Positions 1 to 6,221 of a DNA stretch of 6,711 bases are shown one piece after another. The stretch's first letter is position 1, and every line of letters starts with the position of its first letter. This DNA comes from Gp6-AA40 sp035649395 (GTDB lineage: Bacteria > Acidobacteriota > Vicinamibacteria > Vicinamibacterales > UBA2999). The translations under genes were made by a program, and so were the position numbers. The notes under the pieces were generated by a model that was not told the origin of the DNA, did no database searches, and saw only the letters and a list, made by a program, of their open reading frames with translations. The stretch is from positions 1-6,711 of the forward strand of contig DASRJR010000255.1 in assembly GCA_035649395.1 (NCBI GenBank). Reading direction: 5' to 3'.

Positions 1-2261
1 GTCAGGACGCCGAATACGCCGCCCGCGGCGATCATCCCCAGCGTCTTGGTCATGACCATACCCCGTACATCCTCGGGTCTTGCGCCGAGCGCCATTCGGA
101 TGCCGATCGCGCGAGTCTGCCGGGCGACCGTGTACGCGATCGTGCCGTAGACCCCCAACGTGACCAGCACCAGGCCAACCACGGCAAACGCAGACAGGAC
201 GGTAAGACTGAAGCGCGGCTCGGAGTAGGAATACTGCGTCAACATATCTTCGACCGCACCTGTTTCTCTGATCACGAGGTTGCGATCGACGGCCCAGATC
301 GCCGAGCGGATGCTGCCGATCACGGGTGTGCGCGCGTTCGCAGCCCTGACGACGATCGAACGGCCGAATGCCCACGAGACGGACGAGGGAGCGTAGGCCT
401 CTGGCCAAGACGACTCGCGTGGGCCGCGATGCTTCACGTTGGCGACGACGCCAACGACTTCAAAGCGCGGATCGGCGAGGCGGCCATCGCGGAACGTCGC
501 GAAGACGTCAATCGTGATGAGCCTGCCGATCGGATCGCTGTCGCCGAAGTACTGCCGTGCGAGTGTTTCGTTCACGACGGCGACCTGTCGCCCTGCGGCG
601 ACCTCGTCTTCGGAGAAGAATCGCCCACGCTGCAAGCGGACACCCGTAGTCGGAAAGTACGACGCGGTGCAGAGCTGAACGAGCGCCGATGCCGTTGCCT
701 CTGGCGGCCGTCCTGGCACGGCAATGCCGGTGCGGATGCCGCCGCCCAATGGGATCGCGCTGGCGGCCGCCGCCCCGGCGATGCCGGGCAACGACTGCAC
801 GCGTGCCACGACCTGGTTGACCAGATCGTTCTTGGCCGCGGCTGATTGGTACTGCCCTTCTGGCAGTTTGATACGCGCAAAAATCAGATCGTCCGCGCGC
901 ACACCCAAGTCGATGCGGTGGAGATTGATGTAGCTCCGTACGAGCAAACCGGCGCCAGCCAGCAGGACGACCGAGAGCGCGACTTCAACGACCACGAGGG
1001 CGGTGCGCATGCGCTCGCCGCGAAACGAGTCGCTCGTCTCCTTGCCGGCGCTCCTGAGCAGCGCGATCAAGTCGTGCCGGGTCGCCTGCCATGCCGGCAG
1101 AATCCCGAAGACGAGTGCGGTCGCGACCGAGACGACGAGGCTGAAGAGCAGCGCCGAGCTGTTCAGGGCGATCACGGCCTCGGCGGGAATCAAGGTCGCC
1201 GGAACGAGCACGACGACGACCAGCAGGCAGGCATACGCGAGTGCCACACCGACGAGGCCGCCAAGCAATGCCAACAAGACACTCTCGGTGAACAGTTGAC
1301 GAACGAGTCTGATGCGACTGCCGCCGATCGATGCCCGGATCGCCATCTCGCGTTCACGTGTCGTCGCGCGAGCGAGCAGCATGTGTGCCACGTTGCCGCA
1401 CGCGATGAGCAGCAGCAGGCCGACCGCCGCCGCGAATATGTACAACGTGGCTCGCAGCGGTCCGACCTGGCTGTCGACGAGGGTCACCGCTTTCACGACG
1501 GACGTTTTCGCGTACAGCCGCGGAAATCGCGGTGCCAGTCGATCGACGGCGACTCGAAATTGCGCCTCGGCCTGCTGCACGCTGACGCCAGCCTTCAGTC
1601 GGGTGAACAGGTTGTAGAAGACGTCGGGTGCGGCAGACGCCGAATCGAGTGAGGGCTGCCACAGGTCGGCTTCCATCAGTCTGAATCGCGGCGGCATGAT
1701 GCCGACGAGCGTCGTCGGGACGCCGTTCAATGTGAATGTCCGTCCGATGATGTCGGAGGCGAGGCCGTACTGCTCGGCCCACAGGCGATGGCTCATGACG
1801 AATACGGGCTCGGCGCTGGGGCGACTGTCCTGCGGCCCGGTCGTTCGTCCCACGAGCGCTCCCACTCCGAAGAACGGGAAGGCGCCGCTCGAAACGAGCG
1901 CGCCGTTGAGCGTCCGCGAGCCGTCGCTGGTCCTGAGGATCACCTCGCGATTCGACTCGATCACGACGACGTCGTCGAATGCGGTCACATCCGAGCGAAA
2001 TTGCGCCAGCTCCGCGTTCATGAACCAACTGCGATCGCCTCGCCGCGGGCTGGCCGGGTCGCGGATCTGGAAGACGAGAATGTTGTCCGCGTCGCGATAC
2101 GGGAACGGATTGAGCAGGACCGTCTCGATGACACTGAAGATCGTGGTGGCGGCGGCGATGCCGAGCGCCAGCGTCACTGTGGCAAGAACAGTGAACGCAG
2201 GTGCGGTCCGCAGCCTTCTCAGGCCGTGGCGAAGATCGTGGCCGATGTCCGTCAGCGTCAT
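1..2261 (-). CDS. ADOP-type ABC transporter permease (FtsX/MacB fold), C-terminus cut by window edge
   Basis: A continuous open frame of 753 codons runs from ATG at 2261 to the left edge without a stop. It is an inner-membrane permease of the MacB/FtsX superfamily with the duplicated layout of acidobacterial orphan permeases. Residues 22-50 form the first membrane helix. Residues 51-270 are a MacB-like periplasmic domain. Helices follow at about 272-296, 325-357 and 369-390, with the FtsX signature REREMAIRASIGGSR at 302-316. The second half repeats this: a helix at 419-443, a periplasmic domain at 450-680, a helix at 685-712, then RQTRAIGIRMALGAR at 714-728. About 50 residues (the last helices) lie outside the window. 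The start is well fixed: an in-frame TAG sits at 2285-2283 and GAAGGGG at 2274-2268 is a ribosome binding site 6 nt upstream. No ATPase gene is seen in the window, as usual for this group. Substrate unknown; MacB relatives act in efflux or mechanotransmission rather than ordinary import. Family call firm, function open. Confidence 0.93.
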   Translation of the reverse strand, partial: MTLTDIGHDLRHGLRRLRTAPAFTVLATVTLALGIAAATTIFSVIETVLLNPFPYRDADNILVFQIRDPASPRRGDRSWFMNAELAQFRSDVTAFDDVVVIESNREVILRTSDGSRTLNGALVSSGAFPFFGVGALVGRTTGPQDSRPSAEPVFVMSHRLWAEQYGLASDIIGRTFTLNGVPTTLVGIMPPRFRLMEADLWQPSLDSASAAPDVFYNLFTRLKAGVSVQQAEAQFRVAVDRLAPRFPRLYAKTSVVKAVTLVDSQVGPLRATLYIFAAAVGLLLLIACGNVAHMLLARATTREREMAIRASIGGSRIRLVRQLFTESVLLALLGGLVGVALAYACLLVVVVLVPATLIPAEAVIALNSSALLFSLVVSVATALVFGILPAWQATRHDLIALLRSAGKETSDSFRGERMRTALVVVEVALSVVLLAGAGLLVRSYINLHRIDLGVRADDLIFARIKLPEGQYQSAAAKNDLVNQVVARVQSLPGIAGAAAASAIPLGGGIRTGIAVPGRPPEATASALVQLCTASYFPTTGVRLQRGRFFSEDEVAAGRQVAVVNETLARQYFGDSDPIGRLITIDVFATFRDGRLADPRFEVVGVVANVKHRGPRESSWPEAYAPSSVSWAFGRSIVVRAANARTPVIGSIRSAIWAVDRNLVIRETGAVEDMLTQYSYSEPRFSLTVLSAFAVVGLVLVTLGVYGTIAYTVARQTRAIGIRMALGARPEDVRGMVMTKTLGMIAAGGVFGVL

Positions 2262-2267
2262 CCCGTG

Positions 2268-2274
2268 CCCCTTC
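2268..2274 (-). promoter_or_regulatory. Ribosome binding site of the ADOP permease
   Basis: GAAGGGG read on the minus strand, 6 nt before the ATG at 2261. It supports that start, together with the in-frame TAG only 24 nt upstream of it. Confidence 0.6.
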
Positions 2275-2290
2275 GACGATCGCTACATCA

Positions 2291-2357
2291 GGCCCCAGGC
2301 CCCAGGCCTCAGTTCTCCGTTCCGACGCCTGAGGCCTGAGGCCTAGGCCCTGGGGCC
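2291..2357. repeat. GC-rich imperfect palindrome between regulator and permease genes
   Basis: The left arm (2291-2312) reads GGCCCCAGGCCCCAGGCC then TCAG. The right arm (2329-2357) is its imperfect reverse complement, with one extra unit. Both arms are strings of heptamers of the AGGCCCC / AGGCCTC type, and the 16-nt centre contains TTCTCCGTTCC. The element ends one base before the regulator stop codon (2361-2359) and lies 29 nt before the permease start. As RNA it would form a very stable hairpin of about 22 bp with bulges. There is no U-tract, so it is not a classical intrinsic terminator. It may dampen read-through from regulator to permease, protect the upstream mRNA, or be a copy of a dispersed intergenic repeat. 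The inverted repeat is seen directly; its role is inference. Confidence 0.75.
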
Positions 2358-2358
2358 T

Positions 2359-3693
2359 TCAACAAGACGTGAGACCCATGCGTGTCAGCCGATCGGTGAA
2401 CCTTGGATCGGCGCGAAGCGAATCCCATTGTGGTGCGACCGCGAGATGCACCACCGCCGGATCGCGTTCGTCCAGCGCGCGATCGAGATGGCCGAATGCC
2501 GCGTCGAGCTCGCCGAGCTCGCCATGCAGAACGGCGCATCGGATCGCCGCCGCCGGCTGATGCCGCGGCGTCTGCTCGAGCATGTAGCGCGTCACCGCCG
2601 GCCGGCCGCCCGCCGCGAACGCGCATCGAATCTGGTCGCATCCGCGTTTGAGTGCGGTCAATTGGTCGTCCGTGCATCCGAACACTTCTGCCTGCGTGAT
2701 GTTCTCGCCCAGGAATCGCTCGATGTCATTCTGCTGCCAGTACGCACCCGCGAGGAACTCGCGCGCGAGCAGATGGCGCGGGTCGAGTGCGAGCGCCTTG
2801 TTCGCCCAGACGATCGCCTGGTCGTAGCGACGCTGATTCCAATATGAGGTGGCGATCTGTACGTGCACGAGCGGAGAGAACGGATCACGCTCGAGCGCCT
2901 GCTGCTTGAGCTGAAGCCCGTGCTGCAGCTGCCCCTGCGCTTCCAGGAGGCTCCCGTAGTGCAGATAGGCCTCGCTGTAGTTCGTGCTGATCGCCAGCGC
3001 ACGGGCGAAGCTGCGGTCGGCACCCGTCCAATCCCACTCGCTCAGGAACAGCACCTTGCCGAGCGCGACCTGAGCATCGGCGCACTCCGCATCGAGCGCC
3101 AGCGCCCGAAGCGCCGCGGCCTTGGCGTCGGCGTAGGCCTGCTGTGGTGCAGCCGCTCGCAGCTGCGCCCGCGCGCAGTGGGCGAGCGCGAGCCCCGCGT
3201 ACGCGGCGGCATACGTCGGGTCGATCTCGACGGCGGCGTGAAAGGCGTCCACCGCGTGTTGCACGGCGAAATACGATGCCGTCATCAGGTGCGCACGACC
3301 CTGACCGACGAGCTCATAGGCGTGCAGTGGGCGGGCGCTCGCACGCGGTGACGGCACGCGTTCGGCGAGCGTGGAGCGCGTCACCGAGGCGACGAAGCGA
3401 TAGCCGGAGCGTGCCACGGTTTCGATGAATGCGGGGGCCCGGCTCGAGTCGCCGAGCGCTCGCCGAAGATTGGCGACGTGCACCGTCAGAATGCCTTCCT
3501 CGACGAACGTCTCCGGCCAGACGCGATCCAGGAGCTCCTGCTTGGTCACGAGCCGGCCAGCGTCGCGAATCAGCGCGACGAGCACGTCGTGTGCTTTCGG
3601 GGGCAGGTGGACGGGAACGCCCGCGCGCAGCAACCGCCGCTCGGGGACATCGAGCGTGAAGTCGCCAAACGCATACAGCTCGCGGCGGGACAT
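2359..3693 (-). CDS. Winged-helix (OmpR/CadC-type) DNA-binding regulator with TPR C-terminal domain
   Basis: 444 residues. Residues 6-104 form an OmpR/PhoB-type winged helix (Trans_reg_C). Recognisable parts are FGDFTLD at 9-15, the PPKAHDVLVALI core at 31-42, VTKQELLDRVWP at 49-60, the recognition helix around VEEGILTVHVANLRRALGD at 64-82, and the wing at ETVARSGYRFVASV, 91-104. Residues about 140-345 contain tetratricopeptide repeats with DP-ended helices (VEIDPTYAAAYAGLALAH; ALERDPFSPLVHVQIATSYW; ALALDPRHLLAREFLAGAYW). The end, WDSLRADPRFTDRLTRMGL, is a tail often seen in acidobacterial TPR proteins. There is no receiver domain and no membrane helix, so it is a cytoplasmic one-component regulator and the TPRs probably bind a partner or ligand. 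The start is forced: an in-frame TAA at 3714-3712 leaves only this ATG. No Shine-Dalgarno precedes it. It sits upstream of the permease on the same strand, the most likely target along with itself; the target is inferred. Confidence 0.93.
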   Translation of the reverse strand: MSRRELYAFGDFTLDVPERRLLRAGVPVHLPPKAHDVLVALIRDAGRLVTKQELLDRVWPETFVEEGILTVHVANLRRALGDSSRAPAFIETVARSGYRFVASVTRSTLAERVPSPRASARPLHAYELVGQGRAHLMTASYFAVQHAVDAFHAAVEIDPTYAAAYAGLALAHCARAQLRAAAPQQAYADAKAAALRALALDAECADAQVALGKVLFLSEWDWTGADRSFARALAISTNYSEAYLHYGSLLEAQGQLQHGLQLKQQALERDPFSPLVHVQIATSYWNQRRYDQAIVWANKALALDPRHLLAREFLAGAYWQQNDIERFLGENITQAEVFGCTDDQLTALKRGCDQIRCAFAAGGRPAVTRYMLEQTPRHQPAAAIRCAVLHGELGELDAAFGHLDRALDERDPAVVHLAVAPQWDSLRADPRFTDRLTRMGLTSC

Positions 3694-3708
3694 GGCGAAC
3701 GTCGGCGA

Positions 3709-3714
3709 ATCTTA
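3709..3714 (-). promoter_or_regulatory. Possible -10 element for a leaderless or near-leaderless regulator transcript
   Basis: TAAGAT on the minus strand lies 15 nt before the regulator ATG at 3693 and resembles a sigma-70 -10 box. No convincing -35 is seen about 17 nt upstream. A start site 6-7 nt downstream would give a leader of about 8 nt, which would agree with the missing Shine-Dalgarno. Speculative. The same bases include the in-frame TAA stop that fixes the regulator start. Confidence 0.25.
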
Positions 3715-3724
3715 GCAGAACCTT

Positions 3725-3761
3725 CGGGACTTCCCGGGGCCAGGACGCCTATCGTGACGAT
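3725..3761. promoter_or_regulatory. Two short dyads in the divergent intergenic region (candidate operators)
   Basis: CGGGACTTCCCG at 3725-3736 is symmetric at 10 of 12 bases. ATCGTGACGAT at 3751-3761 is a perfect 5-bp inverted repeat around one central base, ending one base before the ribosome binding site of the plus-strand gene. Both lie in the 84-bp gap between the divergent regulator and SnoaL-like genes, where an autoregulator would be expected to bind. Neither is a good RNA hairpin because the loops are too small, so a DNA-level protein site is the better reading. OmpR-type winged helices often prefer direct repeats, so another factor could be the binder. Confidence 0.3.
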
Positions 3762-3762
3762 C

Positions 3763-3768
3763 AGGAGG
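3763..3768 (+). promoter_or_regulatory. Ribosome binding site AGGAGG
   Basis: A perfect AGGAGG lies 9 nt before ATG 3778. It decides the start of the SnoaL-like gene against the much longer open frame that reaches back to 3478 inside the regulator gene. Confidence 0.85.
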
Positions 3769-3777
3769 ACTCGTCAA

Positions 3778-4245
3778 ATGACCGGTGTCATGCAGGAGAT
3801 TCTGGCGCAGGAAGAAGAGTTGACCCGCGCGACGCACACGTTGGATATCGAGGCGCTGGACCGCCTCTACGCCGACGACATCGTCGTGACAGGTGTTCTG
3901 GACGGCACGTGCGCGAAGCCGGCGATCATGGACGAACTGAGGCGTGGTGTCGCGCAACGCGACCACGCCGTCGCGAGCGGCGCACAGATCGTGACCTCGT
4001 ACGACAAAGAGGATCTGAGTGTCGCCGACCACGGCGACATCGCGATCACCACCTATCGATTCGTGTTCACGGCGAAGGGAGAGTCGATCGACGTGCATCG
4101 CCGGCACCGGACGACGAACGTCTGGGCGAAGCGGCACGGACGCTGGCAGATCATTGCCGCTCACACCGCCTACGCCCTCGACGCGAGGCACGCCGCAATG
4201 CTGTCGGGAGAGGCGCGCTCTGGCCCGAAGGTCGGGCACAATTGA
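3778..4245 (+). CDS. SnoaL-like / DUF4440 (NTF2-fold) protein
   Basis: 155 residues, matching the usual 120-160 of single-domain NTF2-like proteins. The order of elements fits DUF4440/SnoaL: an N-terminal helix (QEILAQEEELTRATHTLDIEALDRLYADDIVVTG, 6-39) with the typical aspartate-rich end of a second helix (LYADDIVV), a middle region with a helix at 47-60, the strands TSYDKEDLSVADHGDIAITTYRFVFTAKG at 73-101, and the signature end TTNVWAKRHGRWQIIAAHTAYA at 112-133. The last 20 residues look unstructured. There is no signal peptide, so it is probably cytoplasmic. Members include ketosteroid-isomerase-like enzymes, polyketide cyclases and many non-catalytic ligand binders; the sequence does not say which. 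The AGGAGG at 3763 fixes the start. The following gene remnant begins 4 bp after the stop, so the two were probably cotranscribed. It is divergent from the wHTH-TPR regulator, which might control it. Confidence 0.88.
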   Translation: MTGVMQEILAQEEELTRATHTLDIEALDRLYADDIVVTGVLDGTCAKPAIMDELRRGVAQRDHAVASGAQIVTSYDKEDLSVADHGDIAITTYRFVFTAKGESIDVHRRHRTTNVWAKRHGRWQIIAAHTAYALDARHAAMLSGEARSGPKVGHN

Positions 4246-4249
4246 GCGC

Positions 4250-4712
4250 ATGACGGGCATTCCACTACCGGCATCAGTCGCCGAACTGGTCGACCTGATC
4301 GCGGCCATGCCGGGAACCGTGGCAGTAGTGCTGGGCGGCTCGCGGGCGCGTTCGTCCGATGATGCGATGAGCGATTGGGACCTGGGCTTGTACTATCGCC
4401 GCGACATCGATCTTTCCGCACTGGCCACTCGGGGCGTCGTCCATCCGCCAGGTTCCTGGGGACGTGTCATGAACGGCGGTGCTTGGCTCGATGGCGATGG
4501 TCTCAAAGTCGATGTCCGCGGAACGTGCCTCGTGCCTGCCGATCTACGGACAGATCACCGCTGTGCCGTATCCACAGGCGCTCGTCGCGAGCGCGCCGCC
4601 GCGTTGGCGCTTCTGCCGCTCGTTCAGCCTGGAGTATGCGCGCATGCATGCGAGGCGCGGCAATGACGCGGCAACGATCGCGCAAGCCGCAAAAGCCGTC
4701 ATCGAGGAAGGT
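4250..4712 (+). pseudogene. Nucleotidyltransferase (pol-beta fold, aminoglycoside-adenylyltransferase-like), degraded by internal deletion and C-terminal loss
   Basis: The frame from ATG 4250 encodes an excellent N-terminal NTase domain: VAVVLGGSRARSS at 24-36 (GGS at 29-31), the metal-binding SDWDLGLYYR with D42 and D44, then HPPGSWGRVMNGGAWLDGDGLKVDV with a third acidic residue, D88. After codon 89 (about 4516) similarity stops and the frame continues as unrelated residues to a TGA at 4664-4666 (138 aa in all). From about 4539 the next frame (+1) resumes the family: YGQITAVPYPQALVA, APPRWRFCRSFSLEYARMHARRG, then ATIAQAAKAVIEEG ending near 4712. Only about 25 nt separate the two blocks where intact relatives, as I recall them, have roughly 40-45 residues, so an out-of-frame deletion of about 110 nt is inferred. 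The usual end of about 60 residues (an ERGEWVLNEKR-like motif) is also absent. There is no clear ribosome binding site; translation may depend on coupling to the gene 4 bp upstream. An alternative is that the 138-aa product still works as a minimal NTase. Confidence 0.8.
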
Positions 4713-4741
4713 CGATTCATTACGCGACATTCGAGCGTGAA

Positions 4742-4772
4742 TTGGACCAGCGGCGGGCGGTCCCGCTACACT
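4742..4772 (+). promoter_or_regulatory. Probable sigma-70-type promoter for the hydrolase gene
   Basis: TACACT at 4767-4772 is a good -10 box, and TTGGAC at 4742-4747 resembles a -35. The 19-nt spacer is longer than the optimal 17, so the -35 assignment is weaker than the -10. It lies just after the nucleotidyltransferase remnant and would give a 5' leader of about 120 nt containing the structured region at 4795-4882. Confidence 0.4.
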
Positions 4773-4794
4773 AGGGCCGCGCGTCTCAGGGCGC

Positions 4795-4882
4795 GTCCTG
4801 TCCGCGGAAAGGGCTTCGCCCACCTGCCTTGATTGGCGCTGCGCCCAATCGCAGTCCTCTTTCAGCCTGTCGCGGACACAGG
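4795..4882 (+). promoter_or_regulatory. Structured leader: outer 10-bp stem enclosing two hairpins, with a competing hairpin beside the ribosome binding site
   Basis: TGTCCGCG at 4799-4806 is exactly complementary to CGCGGACA at 4871-4878; with a 2-nt bulge the stem extends to CCTG/CAGG at 4797-4882. Inside lie GGGCTTCGCCC (4811-4821) and GATTGGCGCTGCGCCCAATC (4831-4850), both self-complementary. The 3' strand can instead fold locally as CCTGT(4866-4870)/ACAGG(4878-4882), which ends 6 nt before the ribosome binding site. A closing stem with two internal hairpins is a three-way junction. It could be a cis-regulatory leader or a copy of a dispersed palindromic repeat. I do not recognise a known riboswitch class. 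Complementarity is seen; function is inferred. Confidence 0.5.
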
Positions 4883-4887
4883 TACAG

Positions 4888-4895
4888 AAGGAGGG
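4888..4895 (+). promoter_or_regulatory. Ribosome binding site deciding the GTG start
   Basis: AAGGAGGG, an almost ideal Shine-Dalgarno, lies 4-5 nt before GTG 4900. It supports GTG at 4900 as the start although it is not an ATG. Confidence 0.8.
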
Positions 4896-4899
4896 TTTC

Positions 4900-6195
4900 G
4901 TGCCGCATATCTCAGTCGTCCCACCGGAGGCCTCGCTCGACCAGCGGGTAGTCATCACCGTGTCGGGCCTCCAGCCCGGTGCCGTTGTGACGTTGCAACT
5001 GCGGAATCACACGCTCAAGGCGGAGGCGCACGCGGACTTTCGCGCGACCGACGCAGGCCTTGTGGATACCGCCGCGCACGCGCCCATTGCCGGCGACTAT
5101 GAGGGCGCCGATCCGTCCGGCCTCTTCTGGTCCGCGCGCTTCGACCAGGGCGCGGATACCGCGACCATGATCGCCGCGCTCTCGACGTTGGAGCCGCTGT
5201 CGTACACAGCGTCGGCAGCAGTTGCAGGTGCCACTGCCGCGAGCGTGGACTTCGTGCGCCGCCTTGTTGCGGCCGATGTCGTCGTGACGCCGGTGCGGGA
5301 AGGGCGACTTCGAGGGACGCTGTGTTCGCCAGCGGGCACGCGCGACGTGGCAGGTGTCATCGTGCTTGGAGGATCGGACGGCGGCAATCTGTACGCATTC
5401 GTCGCCGCGCTGCTGGCGTCGCATGGCATCGCCGCCCTGTCGCTGGCGTTCTTCGACTTCGACGACCTGCCGAAGAGCATGATCGAGATCCCGGTCGAGT
5501 ACTTCGCCGAGGCGGTCCACTGGCTGCGCGGCCGGGAAGAAGTGGGTCGCGCGCGAGTCGGCGTGCTCGGCTTCTCGCGCGGCGGCGAAGCGGCGCTGCT
5601 CCTGGGTGCGACCGTTCCAGATGTCGCGGCAGTCGTCGCGCTCGTGCCAAGCAGTCTGACCGGCGGCGGCATCTCGGGATCGGACTTCACCGCAATGGCC
5701 AAGCCGGCCTGGACGTTGAACGGCAAGCCGCTTCCGCTCTTACCGCCATCATGGGACGCCGCCTCGATGAAGGAAGTGCAGGAGGCGTTTGCCGGAGGCA
5801 AACCGCTGGCGGCGAGAGCCGGGATTCTTCGCGGGCTCGAGTCAGCGGGAAGCCGGGTGCATGACGTCGCGATCCCGGTCGAGCGCATCCACGGTGCGAT
5901 TCTGATGATGTCCGGCGAAGACGACCAGCTATGGCCGTCGACGTGGTTTGCGCAATTCGCGGAAGCGCGACTCGCGAACGCCGGGTTCAAGCACCCGCAC
6001 GAGCACCGGTCGTATCCAGGTGCCGGACACTTCGGTTGTCTGCCACCGAATCTGCCCGCGGGAACGAGCGTCGCGCGTCACCCACTGGTGCCGATGCGGT
6101 TCGAGTTCGGTGGAACGCCGCGCGACAACGCCGCCGCATCGGCTGATTTCTGGCCGCGAGTCGTGACGTTCTTGCGTCAACATCTCGCGGCGTGA
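4900..6195 (+). CDS. Acyl-CoA thioesterase / BAAT-family alpha/beta hydrolase
   Basis: 431 residues, starting at GTG with a strong ribosome binding site, close to the usual 400-450 of the acyl-CoA thioester hydrolase / bile-acid-CoA:amino acid N-acyltransferase (BAAT) family. Residues about 5-130 form the N-terminal beta-sandwich domain (PPEASLDQRVVITVSGLQPG at 8-27; DPSGLFWS at 71-78; VTPVREGRLRGTLCSP at 129-144). Residues about 150-430 are the alpha/beta hydrolase domain: GVIVLGGSDGG at 152-162, HGIAALSLAFFDFDDLP at 175-191, nucleophile elbow GFSRGGE at 224-230 with Ser226, acid in SGEDDQLWPS at 338-347 (D341 or D342), and His377 in GAGHFG. A serine nucleophile favours hydrolysis of acyl-CoA; true amino-acid transferases use cysteine. 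No signal peptide or membrane helix, so cytosolic. Likely reaction: acyl-CoA + water to free acid + CoA; the natural substrate is unknown. It has its own probable promoter and structured leader. A related esterase activity is possible. Confidence 0.92.
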   Translation: MPHISVVPPEASLDQRVVITVSGLQPGAVVTLQLRNHTLKAEAHADFRATDAGLVDTAAHAPIAGDYEGADPSGLFWSARFDQGADTATMIAALSTLEPLSYTASAAVAGATAASVDFVRRLVAADVVVTPVREGRLRGTLCSPAGTRDVAGVIVLGGSDGGNLYAFVAALLASHGIAALSLAFFDFDDLPKSMIEIPVEYFAEAVHWLRGREEVGRARVGVLGFSRGGEAALLLGATVPDVAAVVALVPSSLTGGGISGSDFTAMAKPAWTLNGKPLPLLPPSWDAASMKEVQEAFAGGKPLAARAGILRGLESAGSRVHDVAIPVERIHGAILMMSGEDDQLWPSTWFAQFAEARLANAGFKHPHEHRSYPGAGHFGCLPPNLPAGTSVARHPLVPMRFEFGGTPRDNAAASADFWPRVVTFLRQHLAA

Positions 6196-6221
6196 CCGTT
6201 CGGTGACGTCCACCGAAACGG
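6196..6221 (+). terminator. Hairpin directly after the hydrolase stop codon
   Basis: CCGTTCGGTG (6196-6205), a 5-nt loop, then CACCGAAACGG (6211-6221) make a 10-bp stem with one bulged A. It begins at the base following the TGA. No U-tract follows (AGATTTCAG), so it is a weak intrinsic terminator at best, but its position suggests a 3'-end structure. Its 3' side overlaps the start of the larger inverted repeat. Confidence 0.45.

Noticed and set aside
846..1652. 268-residue open frame on the plus strand, and other plus-strand frames between 429 and 2346
   Set aside because: They are antisense to the ADOP permease, whose frame runs unbroken across the region with clear family motifs. The predicted proteins are low-complexity, rich in Arg, Asp and Gln, as expected of GC-rich shadows.
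3725..3736. Intrinsic terminator or mRNA hairpin at CGGGACTTCCCG
   Set aside because: The two half-sites are separated by only 2 nt, too little for an RNA loop, and there is no U-tract. It is kept only as a possible DNA-binding dyad.
3478..4245. Longer version of the SnoaL-like gene starting at 3478
   Set aside because: The extension overlaps the DNA-binding domain of the opposite-strand regulator and shows no family similarity, while AGGAGG at 3763 points to ATG 3778.
4250..4666. Intact 138-residue nucleotidyltransferase gene
   Set aside because: The last ~50 residues are unrelated to the family, while the missing family sequence continues in the next frame, so a broken gene is the simpler reading. 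The alternative is kept in the feature entry.
5097..5990. 297-residue minus-strand open frame within the hydrolase gene
   Set aside because: Antisense of a well-supported enzyme with an intact catalytic triad; composition dominated by Ser, Ala, Pro and Thr, with no recognisable domain.
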